64,000 nt of DNA from an uncultured Clostridia bacterium (GTDB lineage: Bacteria; Bacillota; Clostridia; Oscillospirales; Ruminococcaceae): assembly GCA_947589355.1 (NCBI GenBank), contig CANPZC010000008.1:1-64000 (forward strand), in the 5' to 3' direction. Shown here piece after piece: positions 7,819 to 16,145 of this stretch. The notes below the pieces were generated by a model, which saw nothing but the letters and a program-made list of their open reading frames with translations, was not told the origin of the DNA and searched no databases. The position numbers were made by a program, and so were the translations under genes. The stretch's first letter is position 1; each line of letters begins with the position of its first letter.

Positions 7819-8526
7819 ATGAGGATTGCCGTATGCGATGACGAAATTATATTATATGAAGAATTATATACTCTTTTAAATGAATATTCCACATTAAAAA
7901 AAGAACCGATTTTAACCACACATTTTAAAACCGGATATGACCTTTTATCAAGTACTGAAAAGTTTGACATTATATTTATGGACTATCAAATGGACAATAT
8001 GGATGGATTGGAAACGTCCAAACGTCTGCGATTAAAAAACTTAGAAGTTACTATTATTTTCCTTACCGCGTTTCCAAAAATCGTTTTTCAATCTTTTGAG
8101 GTAAATACGTTTCGTTTCATTTTAAAGCCGATAAAAAAAGAAGTTCTGTTTAAGTCTATTGACGATTATCTTGATTCTGTCAAAACAGATGATTTTCTCA
8201 TATTGAACACTAACGACGGTTCGTGGAAAGTAAGATTATCTGAAATAATTTATGTAGAATCAAAAGACAAACACACTATAATACGAACTGTTGACAATCA
8301 CCTTGAATGCTGCCGATATATGCAGGAGATTGAAAAGATGCTTCCCAAAGACCAATTTATACGTTCTCACAGGTCTTGTATAGTAAGCTTCCTCCACATA
8401 AGAAATCACAATAATAAAACTATCTATTTTGATAACAACGAACGTGCTTCAATAAGCAGAAGGTATCTGACCGATTTCAAAAAGGCTTTTCAGGATTACA
8501 TAATAAGATATAACACAAAGGACTGA
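7819..8526 (+). CDS. LytTR-family response regulator (AgrA/ComE type)
   Basis: A 235-aa regulator. The receiver domain (1-120) has the acidic pair Asp7/Asp8, phospho-acceptor Asp55 in IIFMDYQMDN and Lys113 in the ILKPIKKE loop. The LytTR DNA-binding domain (about 132-232) shows the typical IYVESKDKHTIIRT strand and FIRSHRSCIVSF. It is the output half of the two-component system with the GHKL kinase encoded 4 bp downstream. Such pairs usually sense peptides, but no AgrB/AgrD-like gene is visible nearby, so the signal is unknown. Likely targets are LytTR direct repeats. Confidence 0.92.
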   Translation: MRIAVCDDEIILYEELYTLLNEYSTLKKEPILTTHFKTGYDLLSSTEKFDIIFMDYQMDNMDGLETSKRLRLKNLEVTIIFLTAFPKIVFQSFEVNTFRFILKPIKKEVLFKSIDDYLDSVKTDDFLILNTNDGSWKVRLSEIIYVESKDKHTIIRTVDNHLECCRYMQEIEKMLPKDQFIRSHRSCIVSFLHIRNHNNKTIYFDNNERASISRRYLTDFKKAFQDYIIRYNTKD

Positions 8527-8530
8527 TACA

Positions 8531-9817
8531 ATGAACACTGTCGCTTTTATCATTTCGGACTTGCTTCTGCTTGTTAACCTGATTCTCATAAGCAATTCTG
8601 CTGATTTGGAAGAATTTAAACCCGGTTGGATTAAATCACTTGCTATATCAGTTGTTCATGGAATTTATACTCTGATTTTCAGTTCATTTTTTGCAGAATC
8701 ATCAAAATTCATGATGACGGCACTGCTTGCCATATATTGTCTGCGTTTTTTGTTTTTTCCGTTTATCTTCACTAAAAAAATAAGATTTATTTCATTCTAT
8801 ATGCCTTTGCTGCTGATATCCTTGGACTCTCTTTCGCAAAGCTGTGTTTCATGGATATTTATGCTTACATCCTCGAATTTAGACGAATTGACAATAAACA
8901 AGGTCACTTCAATGATATTTCAGTTGTTTGTTCTTGGCTTGATTTGCTTTTTATATAAAATAGAGCAGTTTAAAAATTTAGGATTTGCATTTAAGTCAAC
9001 GTCTAAAGCGGTAGGAATATTAATGCTTTTATGCGTTTTTATTATGGAAGGTGTCGTTACGCTCATTTCCTTTGAAACAGACAACGTTTCTGTACAAAAA
9101 AGCTTTTCAGAATTCTTCTTACTCATTTTAATGATAGTAATGTTTGCAATCGTGTTTCTGCTGTTTATAAACAGTATGTCAAAAAAGTATTTTAAGGACA
9201 CGTCCGATCTGCTTTTGAAACAAATCAATTCTCAGCTCAGGCACTATGAAGCCCTAGATGATATGAGGAAAGAATTTCATTCCTTTAGACACGATTATAT
9301 TAACCATATGCAATGTGTTGCGGCATTGATATCTTCAAACAAGAACGAGGAGGCCGTACGGTACATAAATAAATTATCTAATTCCAAAACCATGACAGAA
9401 AAACCGTATGAATGCGGAAATAATATTTTAGACTCAATCCTTACAGAAAAAGCTGAGTTTTCAAAGGAATGCGATACAGAAATATGCTTGGACGGTTTGT
9501 TTACGCACGATTTTGATCCCGTCGATCTATGCGTTATTTTTTCTAACGCTCTTGACAATGCCATAGAAGCATGCGGTAAGATCGGCGGACATAAAGTAAT
9601 TGATATAAAAATGAACATACAACAGGGATATCAATTTATTTCGATCAGCAACCCTGCAAGCGAGGAAAATAATAGTTTACAAACAACCAAAGCCGATAAA
9701 ATACATCATGGGTTTGGTATTAACAATATACGAAATGCTGTTAACAGACATAATGGAACTATTGATATAAATAACGGCAATGGTTTGTTTTGTCTTAATA
9801 TTACTCTTAAATTATAA
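8531..9817 (+). CDS. GHKL-domain sensor histidine kinase (AgrC type)
   Basis: A 428-aa membrane kinase. About six hydrophobic segments fill residues 1-215. The dimerisation helix carries the phospho-acceptor His254 in FHSFRHDYINHM, the form typical of AgrC/VirS-type kinases. The ATPase domain has the N box FSNALDNAIEAC (about 337-348) and a G box HGFGINNI near the C terminus. It starts 4 bp after the response regulator and is cotranscribed. Signal peptide partner not found within the window. Confidence 0.92.
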   Translation: MNTVAFIISDLLLLVNLILISNSADLEEFKPGWIKSLAISVVHGIYTLIFSSFFAESSKFMMTALLAIYCLRFLFFPFIFTKKIRFISFYMPLLLISLDSLSQSCVSWIFMLTSSNLDELTINKVTSMIFQLFVLGLICFLYKIEQFKNLGFAFKSTSKAVGILMLLCVFIMEGVVTLISFETDNVSVQKSFSEFFLLILMIVMFAIVFLLFINSMSKKYFKDTSDLLLKQINSQLRHYEALDDMRKEFHSFRHDYINHMQCVAALISSNKNEEAVRYINKLSNSKTMTEKPYECGNNILDSILTEKAEFSKECDTEICLDGLFTHDFDPVDLCVIFSNALDNAIEACGKIGGHKVIDIKMNIQQGYQFISISNPASEENNSLQTTKADKIHHGFGINNIRNAVNRHNGTIDINNGNGLFCLNITLKL

Positions 9818-10078
9818 AAAATATGATCTACTCTTGACAAGCTTTTATTCCTATAACATAAACAAACGCAAGCATAATTCTTCATAAAAGAATAATTAAA
9901 TAATGTGACTATCAAATACATGAATATACTCTGCCACACCCTCCATTGCACACAGCGACGGCGAAACCGCACATATTACCCCCGTCGCAAAATCAAATCT
10001 CCTGTTCAAAACAATGAAAATGCCGCATACCTCTTGACAAATGTATCAGAATAGTACATTAATACTATAGAAAGAGTT
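9818..10078. other. Intergenic, no clear gene
   Basis: I see no supported gene. A plus-strand 44-codon reading frame starting at 9920 lacks a ribosome site and any peptide-pheromone character. TTGACA boxes occur at 9834-9839 and 10034-10039, but neither has a convincing -10 at proper spacing. Confidence 0.5.
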
Positions 10079-10666
10079 ATGGATCAAGAAGAACTAGTAA
10101 ATGTTCTATCAGAAGATATTGATGACAGCAAAAAAATAAGCCTGATTGAGAAATTGCCGTCAGGAATTACTATTTCAATTTTAGGAAAGAATTATTTTGA
10201 AGAGGTTCAGCTTTATATTCTTAGAAAAAGATATATGTCTTCGGATATGTCGTCACTATTCAAAACCTTTTCACGATTTGGCACTAGTGTTCAAGAGGAA
10301 ATCATTAATATAGCACAGAATCAAACAAGTTACATCCTTAATCATATTTCAGAAATTGATACTGAACTGAAAACAAAACTCATGCTTTCCAATAGTGTTA
10401 CTATGAGTATAAAGATATCAATATTGATAAAAGAATTGGAAAGCATAGATGAAGAAACGACTAAAAAATATTTGCATGCTGTAGATAAGGACAATTTTGC
10501 AAAAATATTTGATAGAAATTCGCGCACGAGATTTGAAAATACCAATGACAATGCGAAGCTGCTCAAGGCGTTTGAAGGCCGCGGTTAAATCGATAGTTAC
10601 AAATTACATAAAGACGGATATTATTGTGTGAAAAGAAACTTTGACAGTTTAACTACTACGCATTAA
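10079..10666 (+). pseudogene. C-terminal fragment of a larger protein, possibly YobI-like NTPase
   Basis: A 169-aa frame (10079-10588) ends in TAA, but the same frame continues past the stop for 25 sense codons beginning IDSYKLHKDGYYCVKRN, to a second TAA at 10664-10666. The first part is helical and acidic with FENTNDNAKLLKAFEGRG just before the stop. The layout (helical domain, then a short 'LL..L..xG.I.SY' end) resembles the C terminus of large YobI-like P-loop NTPases from memory; no NTPase motifs are present. I read it as a decayed remnant with one nonsense mutation. A weak AGAAAGAG precedes the ATG, so a short product is still possible. Confidence 0.45.
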
Positions 10667-11008
10667 GAGCATTTAACGGTAATATAATTTTAAATGTGTT
10701 AATCTATCATCATGGTGCTGACAAAACCTTATCTGAACAATGAATCGAACTTTTGTATGTACAGAAAAATCCATTATGAAAAGGCAATAAAATACAGAAC
10801 CGAATCCGCGACTCAAAGCATTGCAATTTCTATCGACCTGACAACAGTACCTAGTACAGTAGATATGGACACTTTTATGAATAGATACAGCAAAAGTGGC
10901 GATATGCGATTATTGGGCAAAAAGAGCGCTTTCCTTTGCGCTTAAAGATTCAAAAAACTGTTCAAAGTAAGCGATGTATCTACACGATATGTGCGCAAAT
11001 AGAACGAA

Positions 11009-11048
11009 GCTCATACAGATGAATTTCTGTATGGGCTTTTTGTTTTTT
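11009..11048 (+). terminator. Rho-independent terminator
   Basis: GCTCATACAG / CTGTATGGGC stem (one wobble) with an 8-base loop, followed by TTTTTGTTTTTT. It closes off the decayed region on its left. Confidence 0.85.
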
Positions 11049-11093
11049 GTCTATATGGCGAAAAGGAAAAAGAGACCTGTAAGTTGTAAAAAT

Positions 11094-11341
11094 ATCTAAA
11101 ACAAAGCCAGCGAAATTGTGCAGCCATACGAAATTTTATGAAATTTGAAATTTTAGGGGGAGCAAAACGCTTACTTCTTACCCTATACAAGTGAGAGAAA
11201 AGATTTGAAAACTGTTGTAAAAATATCTAAATCAAAATATGCGAATTTGTGCAGCCATACGAATTTAATTTGAAATTTCATTTTTGGGGGTATCAAAAGC
11301 CTTGCAAATATCCCTATACAAGTGTAAGCAGAATTTTTGAA
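11094..11341. repeat. Direct repeat, about 121-bp unit, two copies
   Basis: Unit 1 (11094-11214) and unit 2 (11215-11341) share TTGTAAAAATATCTAAA, TTGTGCAGCCATACGAA, a G5 run, and CCCTATACAAGTG in the same order with scattered differences. No gene is evident. Such iterated non-coding units near a recombinase are compatible with an old replication or attachment region, but this is inference. Confidence 0.75.
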
Positions 11342-11361
11342 CTGAAAAGAGGTTGATCGAA

Positions 11362-11496
11362 ATGCGATATGACTGTTCGGGTAACGGCGGTGACGGCAGT
11401 GACGGTAAAAAACTTATACCTGCGGAGTTGGGAGTTACTGACCCTACCGTCACTGTTAAAGAGATCAAATCTCTAAAAAGTATTGAAAACTCTTGA
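11362..11496 (+). CDS. Small ORF (44 aa) in GTGACGG-repeat region, doubtful
   Basis: ATG at 11362 follows AAGAGG with suitable spacing and gives a 44-aa product MRYDCSGNGGDGSDGKKLIP... ending at 11496. The glycine/aspartate run is simply the translation of the GTGACGGC repeat, so coding status is uncertain. Listed because the ribosome site is reasonable. Confidence 0.25.
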   Translation: MRYDCSGNGGDGSDGKKLIPAELGVTDPTVTVKEIKSLKSIENS

Positions 11497-11708
11497 CTTT
11501 ATGAAATCGGAGAAAATTTCAACAGTGACGTTAACCTTAAAAACAGTGACGGTAAAACTGTTCGGGTGACGGCGGTGACGGCAAAATACCGCGCACGACA
11601 AATTGCTGTCCAGCCGGCACCCGACCTGTAAAAAGCATTGAAAATATGTACGTTTCGCCGGGTGACGGCAGGGTGACGGGTGACGGCACGACTTCAAAAA
11701 GTGACGGT
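11377..11708. repeat. GTGACGG(C/T) short-repeat cluster
   Basis: The heptamer GTGACGG occurs repeatedly at about 11390-11405, 11546, 11566-11581, 11661-11690 and 11701, often as GTGACGGCGGTGACGGC, with one reverse copy near 11450. The phrase CTGTTCGGGT.ACGGCGGTGACGGC occurs twice. Similar repeats are common in prophage-like DNA of related Firmicutes (from memory). No intact phage gene is present. Confidence 0.7.
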
Positions 11709-11834
11709 AAGTCTGCGAAGAAAAACAGCAAAGAGAAAAGTGGAAACAAGCCGCGAAAGAAAAAAGGTACTAATCCAAAAAGCAAGAAAGGCGCACGAAG
11801 AAAAGCGAAGCGCAGGGCTAAGAACAAGAGGTAA
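11646..11834 (+). CDS. Lys/Arg-rich small ORF (62 aa), uncertain
   Basis: A 62-aa frame whose second half is almost all Lys, Arg, Ser and Gly (KKNSKEKSGNKPRKKK and ARRKAKRRAKNKR). It could be the basic tail of a lost phage or plasmid protein. There is no good ribosome site, and an overlapping frame at 11680-11922 is equally open, so I doubt it is expressed. Confidence 0.2.
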   Translation: MYVSPGDGRVTGDGTTSKSDGKSAKKNSKEKSGNKPRKKKGTNPKSKKGARRKAKRRAKNKR

Positions 11835-11922
11835 GAAAGGGGTGTGGGAATGCTGGTGGACTATCCGACCGTGTAACGCGCAGAAATGCGCCAAGTGCGG
11901 TTTTGCAGAGCAGGTCGGGTAG

Positions 11923-12541
11923 TTTAACCGCAAAAAGATGAAAACGCCGTGTCGAGCGATTGTGGGCGTTCACGAGCGATGTAGAAAATCTTAAAAAGAT
12001 AAGAACGAGGGTGATGAAAATGGAATAGGAAATGTTAAAAACGCACTGTGAACTAAGGCTGAGAGTTTTGCGGTTCTGCTTGCAGAATTGAAGTCATTGA
12101 CTTCAAAGCAAAACTCGGTGGCGGACAATCTGCACAAAAGGTCATATCAAATGGCGTGTCCGCCATATTGCAAGTTAAAGCGGCGGTGTCGCCGCGCTCA
12201 CTTCGGACGGCAAAGCCGACCGTTTATCGCGAATAATCGAGGGTCTTGTGCAAGATAAAAAAGGGGTCGTAAATTAAAAATCGCAGGAAATGAGGTGTCG
12301 TAAGGTGTGAATAATGCGATTTTTGTGCGATTCTATGGGAGTTGTACCCAGCGCCATTATGGCGGACTCATAAAAAGAGAGGAATTTTCATTTTGTTTTG
12401 TCCGTCACGGAGCGAGGAAGCCTAATAAAAGGATATCGTGTTTCGGTATACCCTTTAACGTGGTACACCGATGATACCCCGAAACGGGGAGTCATAAAAT
12501 CTGAAATGTCAAAAAATACATAAAACTGGAGGACAAAACAT
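11923..12541. other. Non-coding stretch of the recombinase-bearing element
   Basis: No supported gene. It holds repeated TGGCGGAC/GTCCGCCA words (near 12120, 12163 and 12358) that can pair with each other, and a perfect CCCCGAAACGGGG hairpin at 12477-12489 some 50 bp before the next gene. These may be regulatory or recombination sites of the element. Confidence 0.4.
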
Positions 12542-12724
12542 ATGCCAAGAAAAACGGAAGAACCTAAAATCAACACAGCAACGATCGTTTACAATGGGAA
12601 CATAAAGCTGTTCAACACGTTCATGGAGTCGATGATAGCGGAGTATCTAAATTCGGATAGTGTGCCCAAATGTGCGGACGATGATTTTAGTGATAAGGTA
12701 GAAGATTCTGAAAAAAATGAGTAA
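12542..12724 (+). CDS. Small acidic protein upstream of the recombinase
   Basis: A 60-aa protein, MPRKTEEPKINTATI..., with a strong GGAGG 8 bp before the ATG and an acidic tail. It is probably cotranscribed with the serine recombinase 97 bp downstream. Short ORFs of this kind often precede large serine recombinases in integrative elements. No domain is recognisable. Confidence 0.55.
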   Translation: MPRKTEEPKINTATIVYNGNIKLFNTFMESMIAEYLNSDSVPKCADDDFSDKVEDSEKNE

Positions 12725-12821
12725 TTGCTGGACTTTCGGCGCGTGGTGTGGTAGTGTCTGTCGTAGCACAGGCACTGCGAGATGCGCCTGTCGGAAAATT
12801 CAAAGAAAGGACAGTGATAAA

Positions 12822-14396
12822 ATGAAAGCATGGTTATACTACAGGCTCTCCCGTGATGAGGATCAAGAGATGAACAGCTTACAAAATCAGCGGCAGATAC
12901 TGGTTGATTATGCGGAGCAGAACGGTCATGAAATTGTGGGCGAAAGCTTTGACGACAATGTGTCAGGTATGACATTCAATCGCAAAGGTTTGGGAGAGTT
13001 AGAAGATGCAGTTGACGAGGGTGCTATCGAGGTGGTGTTGGTAAAAGATTTGTCAAGATTGGGGCGACATCGAACACAAACAGAACTATTCATAGATCAT
13101 CTTCGACAAAACAAAGTAAAGGTAATATCGGTCACGGAGAACATCGATACCGACAACGAGAACGACGATCTGCTGATCGGTTTTAAGCAGATATTCAACG
13201 ATTTTTATGCGAAAGATATCGCTAGAAAGGTGCGCGCAGGTGTTCGGCAGAAGCAGAAAAATGAGGGTCTGATAGAAAGTTTGCCACTTGGGTACAAATG
13301 CGATAGAGCAACCAAAACTGTTTCGATCGACGAGGAAACGGCGTGGATAGTGAAAGAGGTATTTCAGCTGTTTATCGATGGCTACGGTATGACGACTATC
13401 GCGAAGAAGATGAACGAAAGCGGAATAAAATCGCCAGAATACTACCAACGAAGAAAACTTGCAGATTGGAAACCCGACATCTCTAAAAGGTACTTGTGGG
13501 TGCAAACTGCTGTCAAGCGTATACTTACGAATGAGTTGTACATAGGAACGATGGTTAATCACAAATCGGTTACGTCAAAGATTTACAAGACTAAGACGTT
13601 TACAAAAGATATAGAGCAGTTCAGGCATGAAAATTTCTGCGAGCCGATCATTGACAAGACGACTTGGGAACAGGCGCAGTTTCTTCTGAAAGAGCGTTCC
13701 GAAACAAAACCTCGCGCGAGTAATGGAAACAAAATTCACCGATATTCGGGAATGATAAAATGCGCTGAATGTGGGGCGAATCTGATCGCACGGACAAGGC
13801 ATTGGCGTGGCAAAGAATATGTTGAGTACACTTGCAACAGCTGCCATCGCTATGGCAAAAAATACTGCACGCCGCACACGGTGAGGGAGTCGCAGCTTGA
13901 CGAGCTGGTCTCGGACGAGATCAAAAGTTTCAAAGAGCAGGTCATTGCGGAGAGCAAAAAATACGACGGCTTGGTGAAGCAGTGGGCGAAGAAGAAACCG
14001 CTTCACGAGCGTGAAATCAAGCAATGCTCTGAAAAAATAGCATCACTCAAACAGCAGGTCGAAGATCTAATAATGGACAGGGTTCACGACCGTGAGCATG
14101 TTCAAATCTACAATGATATGATTGCCAAGCGTGAGCGCGACATTGCGGAGTGTGAAAAGCGCATAAATGAGTTAAAAGAGTACGACAAGACGTGCAAGCA
14201 AAAGAAAGAGCAGTTAAAAAGCACCTCGGAGCTGATTGAGAGCATACTTTCAGAGGGGAAAATCTCAGATGTGAATTTGAGAATGCTGGTAAAGAGAATC
14301 ATCATTCACCAAAACGAGGACAGGAGCATTGACATCAGAATTGAGATGAATGGGGCGTTCGATGCGAATGTGTCGGTGTTCCTCAAAAGCGCATAA
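12822..14396 (+). CDS. Large serine recombinase
   Basis: A 524-aa site-specific recombinase. The catalytic resolvase domain (about 2-150) begins AWLYYRLSRDEDQE with nucleophile Ser10, and has the usual LVKDLSRLGR segment. A recombinase domain follows (about 155-270), then a zinc ribbon with Cys314, Cys317, Cys338 and Cys341, and a charged coiled coil (about 365-480). An in-frame ATG at 12717 gives a longer product, but its first 35 residues are low-complexity and the AGAAAGGA site sits just before the ATG at 12822. It would move an element in or out by integration/excision, yet few cargo genes remain, so the element is probably a remnant or its far end lies elsewhere. Confidence 0.92.
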   Translation: MKAWLYYRLSRDEDQEMNSLQNQRQILVDYAEQNGHEIVGESFDDNVSGMTFNRKGLGELEDAVDEGAIEVVLVKDLSRLGRHRTQTELFIDHLRQNKVKVISVTENIDTDNENDDLLIGFKQIFNDFYAKDIARKVRAGVRQKQKNEGLIESLPLGYKCDRATKTVSIDEETAWIVKEVFQLFIDGYGMTTIAKKMNESGIKSPEYYQRRKLADWKPDISKRYLWVQTAVKRILTNELYIGTMVNHKSVTSKIYKTKTFTKDIEQFRHENFCEPIIDKTTWEQAQFLLKERSETKPRASNGNKIHRYSGMIKCAECGANLIARTRHWRGKEYVEYTCNSCHRYGKKYCTPHTVRESQLDELVSDEIKSFKEQVIAESKKYDGLVKQWAKKKPLHEREIKQCSEKIASLKQQVEDLIMDRVHDREHVQIYNDMIAKRERDIAECEKRINELKEYDKTCKQKKEQLKSTSELIESILSEGKISDVNLRMLVKRIIIHQNEDRSIDIRIEMNGAFDANVSVFLKSA

Positions 14397-14401
14397 GAAT
14401 A

Positions 14402-14426
14402 GCCGCAGACAATTCTGCGGCTTTGC
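14402..14426 (+). terminator. Hairpin after recombinase gene
   Basis: GCCGCAG-acaatt-CTGCGGC stem followed by TTTGCC, 5 bp after the recombinase stop. Strong stem, short T-run. Confidence 0.5.
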
Positions 14427-14520
14427 CGCTGTATAAAAATATTAACGGACAGACGCACTACCCTACCCGGTGTAACGAAAAATTTGTGTGACAAGTGCAT
14501 TCTGATAATGCAAAAAGAAA

Positions 14521-14546
14521 AAAGCCCGTAAACACGGACTTTTTCG
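14521..14546 (+). terminator. Rho-independent terminator
   Basis: AAAGCCCGT / ACGGACTTT stem (one mismatch), 4-base loop, then a T-run ending TTTTTCG. It probably ends the recombinase transcript. Confidence 0.65.
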
Positions 14547-14684
14547 TGTGACTACTTAACGAAAAAGATAAGTTCAGAAAATTCAGATTTATCGAAGCTT
14601 TTCAAACTTTTTGAAACTATTGCATCATAATTTTGATGCGTTATTCGGCAAAAGCAATAAATAGAAATTAGTGAATAATGAAAA

Positions 14685-14800
14685 GTGAATAGTGAATAAC
14701 GAATAGTACAGAAACGCCTTCCTTACGGACAACTATTAACTATAATCTATTCATTATTCACTATTCACCGAGCTCTTGACGATAGTCAAGGGCGTTTCTG
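14685..14800. repeat. MITE-like inverted repeat next to tRNA-Leu
   Basis: A 22-bp inverted repeat (14685-14706 against 14747-14768, one mismatch) built of GTGAATAGTGAATA words. A second pair, CAGAAACGCCTT (14709-14720) against AAGGGCGTTTCTG (14788-14800), interleaves with it. No coding capacity. The right edge abuts the 3' end of tRNA-Leu. GTGAATA-type intergenic repeats recur in gut Firmicutes from memory. Confidence 0.65.
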
Positions 14801-14885
14801 GTGCAGGTGAAGGGACTTGAACCCACACGATCTTGCGATCACTAGCACCTGAAGCTAGCGCGTCTGCCTATTCCGCCACACCTGC
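14799..14885 (-). tRNA. tRNA-Leu (anticodon CAG), CCA encoded
   Basis: Read on the minus strand, the acceptor arms GCAGGTG and CACCTGC pair fully, followed by A and an encoded CCA. The anticodon stem is CTAGC/GCTAG around loop TTCAGGT, giving CAG (reads CUG). A long variable arm (GATCGCAAGATC) fits a class II leucine tRNA. The T stem GTGGG/CCCTT contains one T-T mismatch and a G-T pair, so it is slightly imperfect. It is transcribed through three tandem copies of its own 5' half. Confidence 0.9.
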
Positions 14886-15330
14886 ACATGAAAATATTAA
14901 GTTATAATTTGCTGTCTGATTTGCTCTTGCCTGTGCCTTGCGGAAACCTGCACTGTCGTAACGCTACCTGAAGCTAGCGCGTCTGCCTATTCCGCCACAC
15001 CTGCATATAAAAATATTAAATTTGAATTTGCTCTCTGATTTGCACTCGCTGATGTTCAGCGGAAACCTGCACTGTAGTAACGCTACCCGAAGCAGCGTCT
15101 GCCCGTCGAACTTGTTCGGCTGTTCCGCACACACCTGCATATGAAAATATTAAATTTTATTTTGCTTGTCAATTTACTCTCGCCTGTGCCCTGCGGAAAC
15201 CTGCACTGTCGTAACGCTACCCGAAGCTAGCGCGTCTGCCTATTCCGCCACACCTGCATATGAAAATATTAAATTTTAATTTGCTGTTTGATTTACTCTT
15301 GCCTGTGCCTTGCGAAAACCTGCACCGACC
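14886..15330 (-). repeat. Tandem array of three tRNA-Leu 5'-half copies, period about 119 bp
   Basis: Bases 14966-15004 repeat 39 bp of the tRNA (acceptor start to anticodon loop) exactly; 15221-15257 repeat 37 bp with one change; 15086-15138 is a diverged copy with a 15-bp insertion. Between copies is a conserved spacer (GAAAATATTAA..., CCTGTGCC.TGCGGAAACC, CTGCACTGT.GTAACGCTACC). Each copy stops just past the anticodon loop, where the sequence switches to GTAGCGTTACGACAGTGCAG (minus strand). No T arm or 3' acceptor exists in any of them. Confidence 0.9.
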
Positions 15331-15373
15331 TGACGTTTCCGCCAAATCACCGTTTTGAAAACTCAACTTGTTT

Positions 15374-15402
15374 AGTATACCACACCCAAATATCTTTGTC
15401 AA
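15374..15402 (-). promoter_or_regulatory. Consensus promoter reading into the tRNA-Leu array
   Basis: Minus strand: -35 TTGACA (15397-15402), 17-bp spacer, -10 TATACT (15374-15379). Transcripts would run through the three tRNA-half copies before reaching the intact tRNA-Leu. Confidence 0.8.
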
Positions 15403-15426
15403 GCCCTAAAACAAAAAATTGCAAAA

Positions 15427-15936
15427 CTATTTTTCATACCAATTGTCAGCTTCTGCTTTTAATATTTTTTTAGGCTTCAACTCTTTGTTTTTATAAAGAA
15501 TAAGCTGAAAAAGTGGGTATAGATCCGAATCTTCAAATTCCATGTTCCCATGAAGCGACTGCCCGAATATTTTGACCTTTTCTTTTGGGGTCTCGATCAG
15601 CAAATACGCATACTGATAAATAAAAACATTCGATTCTCCGCCGACTAAGGTTCTTACGTCGCTTATCTCATATTTGCGCTTACCGAGTTCGATGACAACA
15701 AGCTCGCTGTCTTCCCAAAAATATCCTTTATACTCAAACAAATGCAACTTTGCAACAACAAGATAGTAAGCTGATAAAATTCCGCCCATAACCGCCGCAC
15801 ACGCCAGATAAAAAAGAATATCGCTTTCAGTGTGTCGGGATATAATAAACTGGATAATTAGTGCTATAAACAAAAGCGGAAAAGCACATATCCACTTCAG
15901 ATAATGATGCTGCGTCTGAAATCCCTTCTTGGGCAT
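15427..15936 (-). CDS. Small membrane protein, unknown function
   Basis: A 169-aa protein with two membrane segments (about 14-32 and 40-62) and a soluble C-terminal domain of beta character, ELVVIELGKRKYEISDVRTL, reminiscent of PH-like domains of bacterial membrane proteins; that likeness is only impressionistic. It has its own consensus promoter at 15968-15996 and no operon partner. Function unknown. Confidence 0.7.
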   Translation of the reverse strand: MPKKGFQTQHHYLKWICAFPLLFIALIIQFIISRHTESDILFYLACAAVMGGILSAYYLVVAKLHLFEYKGYFWEDSELVVIELGKRKYEISDVRTLVGGESNVFIYQYAYLLIETPKEKVKIFGQSLHGNMEFEDSDLYPLFQLILYKNKELKPKKILKAEADNWYEK

Positions 15937-15967
15937 AAATTTTCTCCTTACTCACCGAACAAATGAT

Positions 15968-15996
15968 ATTATAACACACTTTTTTCTGCTTGTCAA
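15968..15996 (-). promoter_or_regulatory. Consensus promoter for the 169-aa membrane protein
   Basis: Minus strand: -35 TTGACA (15991-15996), 17-bp spacer, -10 TATAAT (15968-15973), about 30 bp before the ATG. Confidence 0.8.
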
Positions 15997-16016
15997 GTGA
16001 TTTGCGAAATTAGCTC

Positions 16017-16045
16017 TTGATTTTTTTGTACGGATATGTTATAAT
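16017..16045 (+). promoter_or_regulatory. tRNA-Arg promoter
   Basis: -35 TTGATT (16017-16022), 17-bp spacer, -10 TATAAT (16040-16045), 26 bp upstream of the tRNA 5' end. Confidence 0.75.
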
Positions 16046-16070
16046 ACTTTAGTCAGCCGTTTTCAGGCGC

Positions 16071-16145
16071 GCCCCCTTAGTTAAATGGATATAATAAACC
16101 CCTCCTAAGGGTTAGTTGTGAGTTCGATTCTCGCAGGGGGTGCCA
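16071..16145 (+). tRNA. tRNA-Arg (anticodon CCT), CCA encoded
   Basis: Acceptor arms GCCCCCT / AGGGGGT (one G-T pair) with discriminator G and encoded CCA. Anticodon stem AACCC/GGGTT with loop CTCCTAA gives CCT (reads AGG). T loop TTCGATT with stem GTGAG/CTCGC. Followed directly by terminator hairpins. Confidence 0.9.

Noticed and set aside
9818-10078. AgrD-like signal peptide gene for the LytTR/GHKL system
   Set aside because: Searched downstream of the kinase; the only short frame has no ribosome site, membrane helix or Cys/acidic tail typical of AgrD.
10712-10945. 77-aa plus-strand ORF
   Set aside because: No ribosome site and no recognisable domain, in a decayed region. Could be a remnant, but I cannot support it.
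11157-11290. Further phase-variable G tracts
   Set aside because: Only five G each and in non-coding repeats; tracts of five at 31380, 46461 and 61220 are likewise too short to claim.
11680-11922. 80-aa basic ORF overlapping the 62-aa one
   Set aside because: Lies in a Lys/Arg-coding repeat-rich stretch open in more than one frame; no translation signal.
15217-15402. 61-aa ORF upstream of the tRNA-Leu array
   Set aside because: It is the translation of the promoter and a tRNA-half repeat; no coding evidence.
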